A stretch of DNA of 61,410 bases from Microvirga sp. (GCA_029266525.1 JAQSWQ010000014.1:1-61410); one strand, 5' to 3'; shown: positions 1 through 8,776, counted from the stretch's first letter. The notes: generated by a model from the sequence alone, not told the origin. Translations and numbers: made by a program.

Positions 1-276
1 CAGCCTCGGGTGGACCTCACGCAGTTGAGCCACACGGTAAAGGACATCATCCTGGCCGCCGGACTGCGTAATGAGTTGTCATTCACCTCGTTCCGGCATG
101 GCGGGTTCACCGAGGCGGCGGATGCCGATCTGAGCGATGCCGAGATGCGGGCAGCGGGCCGACATCGGTCGGCGAAGGTGCTACCGCGGTACGCCAAGCG
201 GACAATGCGCCAGGTCGAGGCGGGGGCCAAGAAGCGACGGGCTTTACGAACAAAACCGGACGATCTGTCAGAATGA
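1..276 (+). CDS. Tyrosine recombinase/phage integrase, C-terminal part (gene starts left of window)
   Basis: The frame is open from the first base, so the gene begins outside the window. The visible 91 or so residues end a tyrosine recombinase catalytic domain. The FRHGG stretch matches the R-x-x-(H/G) box, and AGRHRSAKVLPRYAKRT resembles the end of the domain around the nucleophile tyrosine of integrases common in Rhizobiales genomic islands; Y62 (counting from the GTG at 10) is the best nucleophile candidate. The gene points at the 3' end of the tRNA-Arg gene and stops 56 bases before it. That is the usual place for the integrase of an element integrated into a tRNA gene. The missing N-terminus prevents subfamily assignment. 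Confidence 0.75.
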   Translation, partial: QPRVDLTQLSHTVKDIILAAGLRNELSFTSFRHGGFTEAADADLSDAEMRAAGRHRSAKVLPRYAKRTMRQVEAGAKKRRALRTKPDDLSE

Positions 277-332
277 GCAAAAAGTTTGTATCAGAATGAC
301 ATCAACGTCATTCGCTAAGCCTCTGAAAAGTC

Positions 333-409
333 TGGCGACCCCGGCAGGACTCGAACCTGCGACCAACAGCTTAGAAGGCTGCTGCTCTATCCAGCTGAGC
401 TACGGGGCC
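333..409 (-). tRNA. tRNA-Arg (anticodon TCT), CCA encoded
   Basis: On the minus strand a complete 77-base cloverleaf can be folded. The acceptor stem GGCCCCG/CGGGGTC has one G-T pair, the T-loop is TTCGAGT, and the anticodon loop CTTCTAA gives TCT (Arg). The gene encodes its own CCA at 333-335. Its 3' end faces the integrase fragment at 1-276, so the gene is the probable attachment site of the element to the left. Confidence 0.93.
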
Positions 410-464
410 GCTCCTGGCGTCGGCCGCCAGTATAGCGTGCCCGGCGCGCCGGCGTGAGCGCCGG

Positions 465-773
465 TCAATGGGTCCATTGGCCGACGCGGTTGAACTTGAA
501 ATTGTCGGCGTAGGAGATGGTGCGCCGCTTCGCTTCCTGAGGCTCCTCGATCCGGTAGGCGATGCCCTCCCGCGTCGCGTAGGCGAGCGCCTCATCCTTC
601 GTGTCGAACCAGAGCTTGACCTGCTGGCGGGTGTCGCCCGAGGAGGTCCAGCCCATCAAGGGCTCGATCTCGCGCGGCTCGACGCGGTCGAACTCGAGGA
701 GCCACTGCTTCGTGCGGGCGGTGCCGGACTGCATCGCGGTCTTCGCGGGCTTGTAGATGCGGGCGGTCGTCAT
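465..773 (-). CDS. NADH dehydrogenase (complex I) accessory subunit, NDUFS4/ETC_C1 family
   Basis: This 102-residue protein belongs to the NDUFS4 (18 kDa) family of complex I accessory subunits found in alphaproteobacteria and mitochondria. The typical opening MTTARIYKPAKTAMQSG and the core around GWTSSGDTRQQVKLWFDTKDEA are visible, as is the C-terminal NFKFNRVGQWTH motif. It should bind the peripheral arm of the respiratory NADH:quinone oxidoreductase at the inner face of the membrane. Length is normal for the bacterial family. It lies between tRNA-Arg and tRNA-Pro, all on the minus strand. Confidence 0.93.
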   Translation of the reverse strand: MTTARIYKPAKTAMQSGTARTKQWLLEFDRVEPREIEPLMGWTSSGDTRQQVKLWFDTKDEALAYATREGIAYRIEEPQEAKRRTISYADNFKFNRVGQWTH

Positions 774-793
774 TCGCGTTCCGTGTGCGGGCG

Positions 794-870
794 TGGTCGG
801 GGCGGCCGGATTCGAACCAGCGACCCTCTGCTCCCAAAGCAGATGCGCTACCAGACTGCGCTACGCCCCG
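794..870 (-). tRNA. tRNA-Pro (anticodon TGG), CCA encoded
   Basis: The minus strand folds into a 77-base tRNA. The acceptor stem is CGGGGCG/CGCCCCG, the anticodon stem TCTGC/GCAGA encloses loop TTTGGGA (anticodon TGG, Pro), and the T-loop is TTCGAAT. CCA is encoded at 794-796. It lies 20 bases upstream of the complex I gene, on the same strand. Confidence 0.95.
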
Positions 871-934
871 ACGCCGGCCTCGAATCCTGTAGGGAGTCGA
901 CGGTTGCAGCGCAACCCCGGCCCGGCGCCCGTCG

Positions 935-1307
935 CTAGTTCAGGAGGCAGAGGCCGCCGACGACCTTGCCGCTCTCGCACCACGGGCGCGGCGCGGCGGC
1001 GGGCTCAGACCCGACCGGCGCGGCTGCGCTGACCGGCCGCGAGGGTGCGGCAAGCCCGAGCGGCGCGCCTACCGCTGCGGCGGACGCCGGCGGCCGAGCC
1101 TCCCTGCGCAGGATCGGCACGGGCACGACGACGTTGGCGCTTCCGCGGTTTGGCGACGCGTTCGCGGCGGCGGCCGGGCGCAACCGACTTCGTCTGCGGC
1201 GCCGGGCTCGATTTCCGGAACCCGCCGAAGCCGCGCCCGGCCCGCGCCTCCGCGGCCGAGGACAGGATCAAAGCTGCGAGGAGCGTTGCGGTCAGAACTC
1301 TGAACAT
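935..1307 (-). pseudogene. Small secreted protein gene, apparently frameshifted
   Basis: Two overlapping minus-strand frames look like halves of one gene. The first (from 1307) begins with a clear signal peptide, MFRVLTATLLAALILSSAAEARA, then a GRGFGGFRKSS segment. The second frame ends at 935 with RPWCESGKVVGGLCLLN, resembling the conserved C-terminus of a family of small secreted Rhizobiales proteins (Pro/Ala-rich middle, two Cys at the end). The switch would fall near 1180-1195, in a GC-rich CGCCGCCGCC run. Either the gene has a real one-base indel or the assembly has an error there. Function unknown. Confidence 0.5.
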
Positions 1308-1442
1308 CCGGGGGGTCGCCCTGAGAAGACATCACCGGTCGGGAGAGTACGGCGAGGAGCTTAAGGCGCGGTGACCGCCGAGGTCGCAATCTTCATGCTC
1401 GTCGGCGCTTGCGCACGGCGCGGTTCGCAGCCAGGAAGGTGA

Positions 1443-1976
1443 ATGCCCATGAAGCGGAACTGCACGATCCCGACCCGCGGCCTCGCAGGCGCGCTCGCCC
1501 TCGCGCTCCTCGCCTCGGCGCCGGCGCTCGCCCAGCAGGGCGAGTCGATCGGCTCGTGGTGGTTCATCGAGATGGCCGGCGCCCCCGAGCCGCGGCACGC
1601 GATCATGACGCTCTCGACGCAGGGGTCGGGCGTGATCGCGATCCAGTGCGCGGGCGGAAAACCGACCGTGCTCGTCGGGCTGAACCGGCCCGAGATCCGG
1701 CCGCCTGAAGGCGAAACCGCCTTGTCGGTCGAGCTTCAGCTCGGAAGCGGCGGGCGGCAGCCGGCGCAAGCCACCCGCACCTCGGAGGACACGATCGAGC
1801 TCGACGACCAGGCCTCGGCCGAGATCCTTTCGCAGGCGCCCGACGCCGCGTCCTTCGCGGTGCATCTGCCGAACGGCGCCGACCCGGATATCGCCCTGAT
1901 CTTTCGTCCCGTGCAGACAAAGGAGGCGATCGCGCGCCTGCAGGAAGCCTGCGGGGCGCCGGTCCGACCGCGTTAG
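1443..1976 (+). CDS. Hypothetical secreted protein with signal peptide
   Basis: The 177-residue product starts with a basic N-terminus and a hydrophobic Ala/Leu-rich stretch ending near APALAQ, a good Sec signal peptide cut after about residue 31. The mature part (about 145 residues) contains a WWFIEMAG segment, a predicted beta-rich domain, and a single pair of cysteines far apart (AIQCAGG and EACGAP), which may form a disulfide in the periplasm. A second in-frame ATG two codons later (1449) is an equally good start. I do not recognise the family. It is convergent with the DUF192 gene, their ends overlapping by 4 bases. Confidence 0.7.
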   Translation: MPMKRNCTIPTRGLAGALALALLASAPALAQQGESIGSWWFIEMAGAPEPRHAIMTLSTQGSGVIAIQCAGGKPTVLVGLNRPEIRPPEGETALSVELQLGSGGRQPAQATRTSEDTIELDDQASAEILSQAPDAASFAVHLPNGADPDIALIFRPVQTKEAIARLQEACGAPVRPR

Positions 1977-2425
1977 CGAGCCTTGAAGATCGGGTGCTCG
2001 ACCCGGTCGCCAGGCCTGATCCCGAGGCGGGCGGCGCTGCCGGCGACGAGCTCGAGCACCGCCAGCACCGGCTCGCCCGAGGGGATGGTGCGGGTCGAGA
2101 GCGGCTCGGTGTTCTGAGCGATGCGCGCGATAGTGCCGTCCGGGCGGATGAAGAACATGTCGAGCGGCACGTAGGTGTTCTGCATCCACATCGCGACCGG
2201 CTCGACCCGTTTGAAGTCGAACAGCATGCCGCGGTCGGGCGCGAGGCTGCGCCGATACATCAACCCCTGCCCGCGCGAGGCGTCGTTGTCGGCGAGCTCG
2301 ATCTGGAAGTCGTGCCGCCCGCTCGCCGTGACGATGGCGAGCGGCTGCAAGGCCTGGGCGTTTGCGCCCGCGCTCCAGGCGACGAGCCACAGGAGCAGCG
2401 CCGAACAGACCCGCGCAACGCTCAT
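1973..2425 (-). CDS. DUF192 family secreted protein
   Basis: 150 residues with a signal peptide (cleavage near ANAQA) followed by one DUF192 domain. The family core is visible: GLMYRRSLAPDRGMLFDF, then MWMQNTYVPLDMFFI, then VLELVAGSAARLGIRPGD. DUF192 proteins are small secreted beta-barrel proteins of unsettled function. The open frame continues upstream to 2653, but the ATG at 2425 gives the signal peptide directly and is the better start. The gene follows the cold-shock gene on the same strand after 20 bases, so the two may be co-transcribed. Confidence 0.88.
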   Translation of the reverse strand: MSVARVCSALLLWLVAWSAGANAQALQPLAIVTASGRHDFQIELADNDASRGQGLMYRRSLAPDRGMLFDFKRVEPVAMWMQNTYVPLDMFFIRPDGTIARIAQNTEPLSTRTIPSGEPVLAVLELVAGSAARLGIRPGDRVEHPIFKAR

Positions 2426-2445
2426 GATCGGCTTTGCGCGCGCAA

Positions 2446-3063
2446 TCAGTGCGAGGACGGCAGCGCGCCGTCGGCGAGGCGCACCTCGGCGGCCATAAGG
2501 CCCTTGCCGCCGTCGCCGAACCGTACCAGCACCTTCTCGCCCGGCTTGAGCTCCGCGATGCCGTAGCGGCGCAGCGTCTCCATGTGCACGAAGATGTCGG
2601 GCGTGCCCTCGCCGCGCGTCAGGAAGCCGAAGCCGCGCAGGCGGTTGAACCACTTCACCACCGCCGGCTCGAGCCCGCTCGTCGGCACAACCGCGACGTG
2701 GGTACGCGGCATCGGCAGCTCGGACGGGTGGATCGCGCTCGACTCGTCGAGGGAGATGATGCGGAACGCCTGCAACCCCCGCGGGCGCTGCGCGGCTTCG
2801 ACCACGATGCGCGCGCCCTCATGGGCGACCTGATGGCCGTCGCGGCGCAGGCAGGTGACGTGGAGCAGCACGTCGGGCATGCCGTTGTCCGGCACGATGA
2901 AGCCGAAGCCCTTGGCGACGTCGAACCATTTGATGCGGCCGCTGATCTCGACGAGGTCCAAGGGCCGTTCGGGCTGGGCCTCCTCGCGCCGGCTGGGATC
3001 AATCGCCTGGCGCGCCGTGCCCGCGCCTAATGGACCGGACTCGAAATCGTCGGACATGTACAA
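2446..3063 (-). CDS. Tandem cold-shock domain protein
   Basis: 205 residues carrying two cold-shock domains. The first has RNP1-like GRIKWFDVAKGFGFI at about residues 42-56, and the second AVVKWFNRLRGFGFL at about 134-148. Each is followed by an RNP2-like segment (DVLLHVT and DIFVHM). Two-CSD proteins of this size are typical of Rhizobiales and differ from the 70-residue single-domain Csp proteins. They bind single-stranded RNA or DNA in the cytoplasm. The first 35 residues are acidic and low in complexity. A second ATG at 3057 (MSDDFE) is an alternative start. Confidence 0.93.
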   Translation of the reverse strand: MYMSDDFESGPLGAGTARQAIDPSRREEAQPERPLDLVEISGRIKWFDVAKGFGFIVPDNGMPDVLLHVTCLRRDGHQVAHEGARIVVEAAQRPRGLQAFRIISLDESSAIHPSELPMPRTHVAVVPTSGLEPAVVKWFNRLRGFGFLTRGEGTPDIFVHMETLRRYGIAELKPGEKVLVRFGDGGKGLMAAEVRLADGALPSSH

Positions 3064-3180
3064 ACCCGCGTCGAATCGCGCCGCATGCGACTCTTTGGCC
3101 AGGATAGCACCGCCGCGAATCAGGGGAAGCCGAAAAGGAGGTCGTCCCCCAAACTTCGAGTCGGAGCGGTAACTTCGCGG

Positions 3181-3960
3181 CTAACTGTGACGCGCAATCA
3201 ACGGCGCGAGGACGTCGCCGATCTCGGCGTTGATGACGAGGTCGGCTATCTCGTCCATCTCGGTCGGCTCGCGGTTGACGATCACGAGCGCCGCGCCGTT
3301 TCGCTTCGCAAGCACGGGAAATCCGGCGGCGGGATAGACCACGAGGGAGGAGCCGATGGCGAGGAAGAGATCGCAGGCAAGCGTCAGCTCCTGCGCGCGC
3401 CGCATCGGCTCCTCAGGCATCGCCTGGCCGAAAGAGATCGTCGCCGATTTGACGATGCCGGCGCAGTCCCGGCACTCCGGCGCCTCTCCGGTCGCCTCGA
3501 AGCGTGCGCGCACCCAATCCAGCTCGTGGCGCGCCCCGCAGTCGAGGCAGGTCGCATAGGTGCCGTTGCCGTGGAGCTCGATCACCTGATCTCCCGGGAC
3601 GCCCGCCTGCTGCTGCAGGCCGTCGATGTTCTGCGTGATGACGGCCGGCATCTTCCCCGCGGCGACGAGCGAGGCCAATGCGAGATGGCCGCGGCTCGGG
3701 CGCGCGCCGCGATAGAGGTCGTCCATCGTGAACTTGCGCCGCCACGCCTCGCGGCGCGCCTCGGCGCTGCGGATATAGGCCTCGAACGGGATCGGCTGGT
3801 TCTTGAGCCAGGGGCTTCCGGGCGAGCGGAAATCCGGCACGCCGCTCTCGGTCGAGATGCCGGCGCCGGTGAAGCCCGCGATCACGCTCGCGCGGCGGAC
3901 GAGCACGACGAGATCCTCGATCTGGTCGGCAAGGGAGGGGCCCGGCGCGCTCGCGGTCAT
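3181..3960 (-). CDS. NAD-dependent protein deacylase, SIR2 (sirtuin) family
   Basis: 259 residues with the full sirtuin signature. GAGIST at 32-37 binds NAD, TQNID at 109-113 contributes to the pocket, the general base is H130 (ELHG), and structural zinc is held by C138/C141 and C163/C166. It removes acyl groups from lysines using NAD. The chosen ATG at 3960 gives a normal class III sirtuin length; an upstream in-frame start at 4047 would add an unrelated 29 residues. The gene is divergent from the acyltransferase-like membrane gene, with 50 bases between starts that must hold both promoters. Confidence 0.93.
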   Translation of the reverse strand: MTASAPGPSLADQIEDLVVLVRRASVIAGFTGAGISTESGVPDFRSPGSPWLKNQPIPFEAYIRSAEARREAWRRKFTMDDLYRGARPSRGHLALASLVAAGKMPAVITQNIDGLQQQAGVPGDQVIELHGNGTYATCLDCGARHELDWVRARFEATGEAPECRDCAGIVKSATISFGQAMPEEPMRRAQELTLACDLFLAIGSSLVVYPAAGFPVLAKRNGAALVIVNREPTEMDEIADLVINAEIGDVLAPLIARHS

Positions 3961-4010
3961 CGCCGCAGTATGGGAGAGCGTGGCGCAAAGCCCAAGGGGC
4001 GGGACCGGCG

Positions 4011-4781
4011 GTGACGACGAGCGCCATGCTGGGCGATGCCGACGCACTCGCCTTCGGCGCCCCGCGGATCGCGGCGGTCGACGCGGCCCGCGGCATCGCG
4101 CTCATTGCGATGGCGGTCTATCACTTCTCCTGGGATCTGAGCTTCCTCCAGCTCGCCGCGATCCCGGTCATGAGCGATCCCGGATGGCGATGGTTCGCGC
4201 GCATCATCGCCGGATCCTTCCTGTTTCTCGTCGGCGTGAGCCTCGTGCTCGCGCATGGCACGCGCATCCGCCGGCGCGCCTTCCTGAAGCGCCTTGCGAT
4301 CGTCTCGGCGGCGGCCGCCGGCGTGACTGCCGCGACCTTTTTCGCCTTCCCCGCCAGCTTCATCTATTTCGGCATCCTGCACTGCATCGCGCTTTCGAGC
4401 GTGCTCGCCCTGCCCTTCCTGCGCCTGCCCTGGTGGGCGGCGCTCGTCGGCGCTGCGGCCGTGTTCGCGGTCGCGCATTTCGGCGAAAGCGAGATCTTCA
4501 ACCGGTGGCCGCTCGTCTGGACCGGGCTAAGCACGCGCGTGCCGTTCTCGAACGACTACGTCCCGATCTTCCCCTGGTTCGCGATGGTGCTCGGCGGCGT
4601 CGGTGCGGCGCGGCTGCTGGCGCCCCGGCTTCGCGAAGGCCCCCTCGCCCGGTGGCGCGCGGGAGGTCCGATCGGCCGCGCCCTCGCCTTCGCCGGCCGC
4701 CACAGCCTCGCGATCTATCTGCTGCACCAGCCGCTGCTTCTGGCGCTGCTTGTCCCGGTGGCTTGGCTCGCGCGCGGGTGA
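4011..4781 (+). CDS. DUF1624/heparan-alpha-glucosaminide N-acetyltransferase-like membrane protein
   Basis: 256 residues with about seven hydrophobic segments. The N-terminal RIAAVDAARGIALIAMAVYHFSWD stretch (from about residue 19) carries the D-x-x-R-G and H motif of the DUF1624/acyltransferase-3-like membrane family, and the end carries AFAGRHSLAIYLLHQP. Members are predicted to transfer acetyl groups across the membrane; the substrate here is unknown. The start shown is GTG; an ATG at 4026 is possible. The gene is convergent with fabD, separated by 15 bases. Confidence 0.85.
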   Translation: MTTSAMLGDADALAFGAPRIAAVDAARGIALIAMAVYHFSWDLSFLQLAAIPVMSDPGWRWFARIIAGSFLFLVGVSLVLAHGTRIRRRAFLKRLAIVSAAAAGVTAATFFAFPASFIYFGILHCIALSSVLALPFLRLPWWAALVGAAAVFAVAHFGESEIFNRWPLVWTGLSTRVPFSNDYVPIFPWFAMVLGGVGAARLLAPRLREGPLARWRAGGPIGRALAFAGRHSLAIYLLHQPLLLALLVPVAWLARG

Positions 4782-4796
4782 ACGGCGCGCGGCGGC

Positions 4797-5741
4797 CTAG
4801 CCCGCGGCGGCTTTGAACGCCGCCACGTCCTCCGGTGTGCCGACCGCCGTGCCGGTGGCGCCGGGCGCGATGCGCTTGACCAAGCCGGTGAGCACCTTCC
4901 CCGAGCCGATCTCGTAGAACCGGTCCACGCCCTGCCCCGCCATATAGGCGACGCTCTCGCGCCAGCGCACGGTCGCAGTCACTTGGCGCACCAGCGCATC
5001 GCGGATCGCGGCAGGGTCGGTCAGCGGCGCGGCCTCGACATTGGCGACGACCGGCACCGCCGGCGGGCGCATCTCGACCGCGGCAAGCGCCTTGCGCATG
5101 GCCTCGGCAGCAGGCGCCATCAGGGCGCAGTGGAAGGGCGCCGACACCGCGAGCATGACGGCGCGCTTCGCGCCCTTTCCCGGCGCAAGCGCGACGGCGC
5201 GCTCGACCGCCGCTTTGTGGCCCGAAACCACGACCTGGGCGCCGCCATTGTCGTTCGCGACGTCGCAGACCTGCCCTTGCGCGGCCTCGCGCGCGACCTC
5301 GGCGGCCGCGGCCTCGTCGAGGCCGAGCAGCGCCGCCATGGCGCCGACCCCGACCGGTGTCGCGCTCTGCATGGCCTCCCCGCGGATGCGGAGCAGACGG
5401 GCGGTATCGGCGATGGAGAAAGTGCCGGCGGCGGCGAGCGCGGAGTATTCGCCGAGCGAGTGGCCCGCGACGAAGACAGCGTCGCGTGCAAGGTCGAGCC
5501 CCGCCTCGGCCTCGAGCACGCGCATGACCGCAAGGCTCACGGCCATGAGCGCCGGCTGGGCGTTCGCGGTCAGCGTGAGCTCCTCGGCGGGCCCTTCGAA
5601 CATCACCGTCGAGAGTTTCTGGGAGAGCGCCGCGTCGACCTCGTCGAACACCGCGCGGGCTCGCGGGAAAGCCTCGGCGAGGGCCTTGCCCATGCCGACC
5701 GCCTGGCTCCCCTGCCCCGGAAACACCAACGCCCGCGACAT
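4797..5741 (-). CDS. fabD: Malonyl-CoA:ACP transacylase
   Basis: 314 residues, normal for FabD. Motifs are GQGSQ at 9-13, the nucleophile serine in GHSLGEYSA (S95), the carboxylate-binding arginine near 120 (RLLRIRGEAMQ), and the histidine in SAPFHC near 200. FabD loads malonyl onto acyl carrier protein for fatty acid synthesis in the cytoplasm. In most relatives fabD leads a fabD-fabG-acpP-fabF run. Here nothing follows it on its strand except a convergent neighbour, so the rest of the cluster must be elsewhere. Confidence 0.97.
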   Translation of the reverse strand: MSRALVFPGQGSQAVGMGKALAEAFPRARAVFDEVDAALSQKLSTVMFEGPAEELTLTANAQPALMAVSLAVMRVLEAEAGLDLARDAVFVAGHSLGEYSALAAAGTFSIADTARLLRIRGEAMQSATPVGVGAMAALLGLDEAAAAEVAREAAQGQVCDVANDNGGAQVVVSGHKAAVERAVALAPGKGAKRAVMLAVSAPFHCALMAPAAEAMRKALAAVEMRPPAVPVVANVEAAPLTDPAAIRDALVRQVTATVRWRESVAYMAGQGVDRFYEIGSGKVLTGLVKRIAPGATGTAVGTPEDVAAFKAAAG

Positions 5742-5899
5742 CCACCCCGCCCTGGCAAGACCGCCGCGCGAGTGGCAGAGCCCCCGGGAGGTGTCAAGAA
5801 TGCGCAGGCGCCGATGGCGTCGCCGGGTTGTTTTCGGCAGGCGTTGCGTATAGATAGCGCGCTTTCCGCCACAACCGACACAGAAATGAGGAGCCGCGC

Positions 5900-6310
5900 A
5901 TGGCTCGCGTGACCGTCGAGGACTGCATCGACAAGGTCGAGAACCGCTTCGAGCTCGTGCTGCTCGCGAGCCACCGTGCCCGGCTGATCTCCTCCGGCGC
6001 GCCGCTCACGATCGATCGCGACCGCGACAAGAACCCGGTCGTCGCCTTGCGCGAGATCGCCGACGAGACGATCGCCCCGGACGACCTCAAGGAGCAGCTC
6101 ATCCATTCGCTGCAGAAATACGTGGAAGTGGATGAGCCTGAAGCCGAAACCGTTCCGCTGCTCAGCCAGATTGCGGCCGCGCCCGCGATCCCGGCCGCGA
6201 CCGGCAGCGGCGACGATACCGAGGTGACCTTCGACCGGATGAGCGAGGAGGACCTCCTGCGCGGCCTCGAGGGTCTCGTGCCCCCGGCAGAGAGCGACGA
6301 CGAGGATTGA
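5900..6310 (+). CDS. rpoZ: DNA-directed RNA polymerase omega subunit
   Basis: 136 residues. The start [28 protein letters not shown] and the segment [10 protein letters not shown] are the conserved omega core, which helps fold and hold beta-prime. The C-terminal 60 residues are the acidic tail usual in alphaproteobacteria. A GGAG Shine-Dalgarno sits 9 bases upstream of the ATG (aatGAGGAGccgcgc). It precedes rsh, the same pairing as rpoZ-spoT in other proteobacteria, but a strong hairpin lies between the two genes. Confidence 0.97.
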   Translation: MARVTVEDCIDKVENRFELVLLASHRARLISSGAPLTIDRDRDKNPVVALREIADETIAPDDLKEQLIHSLQKYVEVDEPEAETVPLLSQIAAAPAIPAATGSGDDTEVTFDRMSEEDLLRGLEGLVPPAESDDED

Positions 6311-6334
6311 ACGAGCGCTCCAGCGAGACTCGGC

Positions 6335-6359
6335 AAAGCCCGGCTCGGCCGGGCTTTTT
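6335..6359 (+). terminator. Rho-independent terminator after rpoZ
   Basis: A 10-bp perfect stem (aaagcccggc/gccgggcttt) with a 3-base loop runs straight into five T residues, 24 bases after the rpoZ stop. It should end or attenuate rpoZ transcription before rsh, implying that rsh has its own promoter in 6360-6429. Confidence 0.85.
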
Positions 6360-6429
6360 CATGCCTGCGGCTTTGGTAAACGAGCAATTCACCTTGCGGT
6401 CATAGCTCCCCCGCCAATATCGTGCTGCC

Positions 6430-8697
6430 ATGCAGCTCGCGAAAGTCAAAGAGACGCCGCAGCAGCCGGCCGCCCCAGCCGTGCCCGCGAAGGCGGGCCG
6501 GGCGCACATGATGCGCCATTTCGAGCTCGTGGAGCGCGTCAAGCGCTACAACCCGCACACCGACGAGGCCCTGCTCAACCGCGCCTATGTCTATGCCATG
6601 CAGGCGCACGGCTCGCAGAAGCGCGCCTCGGGCGATCCCTACTTCGCCCATCCGCTCGAGGTCGCGGCGATCCTGACCGACCTCAAGCTCGACGACGCGA
6701 CGATCGCCGCGGCCGTCCTGCACGACACGATCGAGGACACCGCGGCGACGCTCGAGGAGATCGAGAAGACCTTTGGGCGCGAGATCGGCGCCCTCGTCGA
6801 CGGGCTCACCAAGATCGCTCGGCTCGACCTCGTCTCGAAGCACGCCGCGCAGGGGGAGAACTTCCGCAAGCTCCTCTTGGCGATCGCGGCGGACGTGCGG
6901 GTCCTTCTCGTCAAGCTCGCCGACCGCCTGCACAACATGCGCACGCTCGACTTTATGCCTGCGGACAAACGCAAGCGCATCGCCGAGGAGACCCTCGACA
7001 TCTATGCCCCGCTCGCCGGGCGCATGGGCATCCAGGAGATGCGCGACGAGCTCGAGGACCTCGCCTTCCGCCATCTCCATTCGGAGGCCTACGAGACGAT
7101 CAGCCGGCGCCTGCGCGAATCGAGCGCGCGCAACGAGCGCGTGGTCGAGGAAATCGAACGCGAACTAGCCGTGAAGCTCGCCTCCAAGGGCATCGAGGCG
7201 AGGGTCAGGGGCCGCAAGAAGCGGCCCTACTCGATCTGGCGCAAGATGGAGCGCAAGTCGGTCGCCTTCGAGCAGCTCTCGGACATCGTCGGCTTCCGCA
7301 TCATCGTGGACACGGTCGATGCCTGCTACCAGACGCTCGGGATCGTCCATACGACCTGGCCGATGGTCCCCGGCCGCTACAAGGACTACATCTCGACGCC
7401 GAAGCAGAACGACTACCGCTCGATCCACACCACCGTGATCGGGCCAGGCAGCCAGCGCGTCGAGCTGCAGATCCGCACCCGCCAGATGGACGAGATCGCC
7501 GAGTACGGCATCGCGGCGCATGCGCTCTACAAGGACGGCGGCACCGACACGTCGCGGCTTGCCGGCGAGAGCCGCGCCTACCAGTGGCTCCGGCGCACCA
7601 TCGACCACCTTGCCGAGGGTGACAATCCGGAGGAGTTCCTCGAGCATACCAAGCTCGAGCTCTTCCACGACCAGGTCTTCTGCTTCACGCCGAAGGGACG
7701 CCTCATCGCGCTGCCTCGCGGCGCGACGCCGATCGACTTCGCCTACGCGGTCCACACCGACGTCGGCAATACGGCCGTCGGCTGCAAGATCAACGGGCGC
7801 ATGGCCCCGCTCCTGACCGAGCTCCAGAACGGCGACGAGGTCGAGATCGTGCGGGCCGACGGCCAGACGCCGCCCGCCGCGTGGGAGTCGCTCGTCGTGA
7901 CCGGCAAGGCGCGGGCCGCGATCCGCCGCGCGACGCGCTCCGCGGTGCGCAAGCAATATGCCGGGCTCGGCCGCCAGATCCTCGAGCGCGCCTTCGAGCG
8001 CGCCGGCAAGAGCCTCAACCCCGACAAGCTCAGGGCCGCGCTGCCTCGACTCGCCCGCCACACGGTGGACGACGTCATGGCAGCGGTCGGCCGTGGCGAG
8101 ATGTTTTCAGGCGACGTGGTGAAGGCGGTCTATCCCGAGTACAAGGACGATAGGCGCCCGGCGGCGGCCGGCGCGAACGGCGCCGGATGGGTCAGCGCCA
8201 AGGATCCGAACGTCAAGGTCAAGCTCCCGAACGGCGAAGACGAGAGCGCGATCCCGATCCGCGGCTTGAGCGCCGATCTGCCGGTGCGTTTCGCCCCGAA
8301 CGGCGGCGCGGTGCCGGGCGACCGCATCGTCGGCATCCTCACCCCCGGCGAAGGCGTGACGATCTATCCCATCCAGTCGCCGGCGCTCGCCGCCTTCGAC
8401 AACGAGCCCGACCGCTGGCTGGATGTGCGCTGGGAGGTCGATCCCGACGCTCCGCAGCGCTTCCCGGCGCGGCTCGAGCTGCAGTCGATCAATGAGCCCG
8501 GCACGCTCGCCCAGATCGCCCAGGTCATCGCCGACCACGACGGCAACATCGACAACGTCTCGATGAAACGGCGCACCCAGGACTTCACCAACATCACGAT
8601 CGACCTCACGGTCTGGGACCTGAAGCACCTCAACGCGATCATCAGCGAGCTGCGCGCGAAGCGCGTGATCAGCCGCGTCGAGCGCGTGACCGGCTGA
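6430..8697 (+). CDS. rsh: Bifunctional (p)ppGpp synthetase/hydrolase (RelA/SpoT homologue)
   Basis: 755 residues with the full RSH layout. The HD hydrolase domain shows FAHPLEV and the HD pair in VLHDTIEDT (98-99), next comes the synthetase domain (GRKKRPYSIWRKM onward, about 255-370), then a TGS domain near 420-480 and a C-terminal ACT domain near 680-755. It makes and destroys the alarmone in response to starvation. The start at 6430 gives a 26-residue N-terminal tail not typical of the family. The ATG at 6508 (MRHFELVERV) matches the usual start of rhizobial Rsh and may be the true one. Confidence 0.96.
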   Translation: MQLAKVKETPQQPAAPAVPAKAGRAHMMRHFELVERVKRYNPHTDEALLNRAYVYAMQAHGSQKRASGDPYFAHPLEVAAILTDLKLDDATIAAAVLHDTIEDTAATLEEIEKTFGREIGALVDGLTKIARLDLVSKHAAQGENFRKLLLAIAADVRVLLVKLADRLHNMRTLDFMPADKRKRIAEETLDIYAPLAGRMGIQEMRDELEDLAFRHLHSEAYETISRRLRESSARNERVVEEIERELAVKLASKGIEARVRGRKKRPYSIWRKMERKSVAFEQLSDIVGFRIIVDTVDACYQTLGIVHTTWPMVPGRYKDYISTPKQNDYRSIHTTVIGPGSQRVELQIRTRQMDEIAEYGIAAHALYKDGGTDTSRLAGESRAYQWLRRTIDHLAEGDNPEEFLEHTKLELFHDQVFCFTPKGRLIALPRGATPIDFAYAVHTDVGNTAVGCKINGRMAPLLTELQNGDEVEIVRADGQTPPAAWESLVVTGKARAAIRRATRSAVRKQYAGLGRQILERAFERAGKSLNPDKLRAALPRLARHTVDDVMAAVGRGEMFSGDVVKAVYPEYKDDRRPAAAGANGAGWVSAKDPNVKVKLPNGEDESAIPIRGLSADLPVRFAPNGGAVPGDRIVGILTPGEGVTIYPIQSPALAAFDNEPDRWLDVRWEVDPDAPQRFPARLELQSINEPGTLAQIAQVIADHDGNIDNVSMKRRTQDFTNITIDLTVWDLKHLNAIISELRAKRVISRVERVTG

Positions 8698-8776
8698 GGC
8701 TGCGCCGCCTTTTTCCGGGCCCGATGACTGGCTCTGAACGGCGCTCAACTCAGGTTTATTGCCCGCCTTCCACAAC

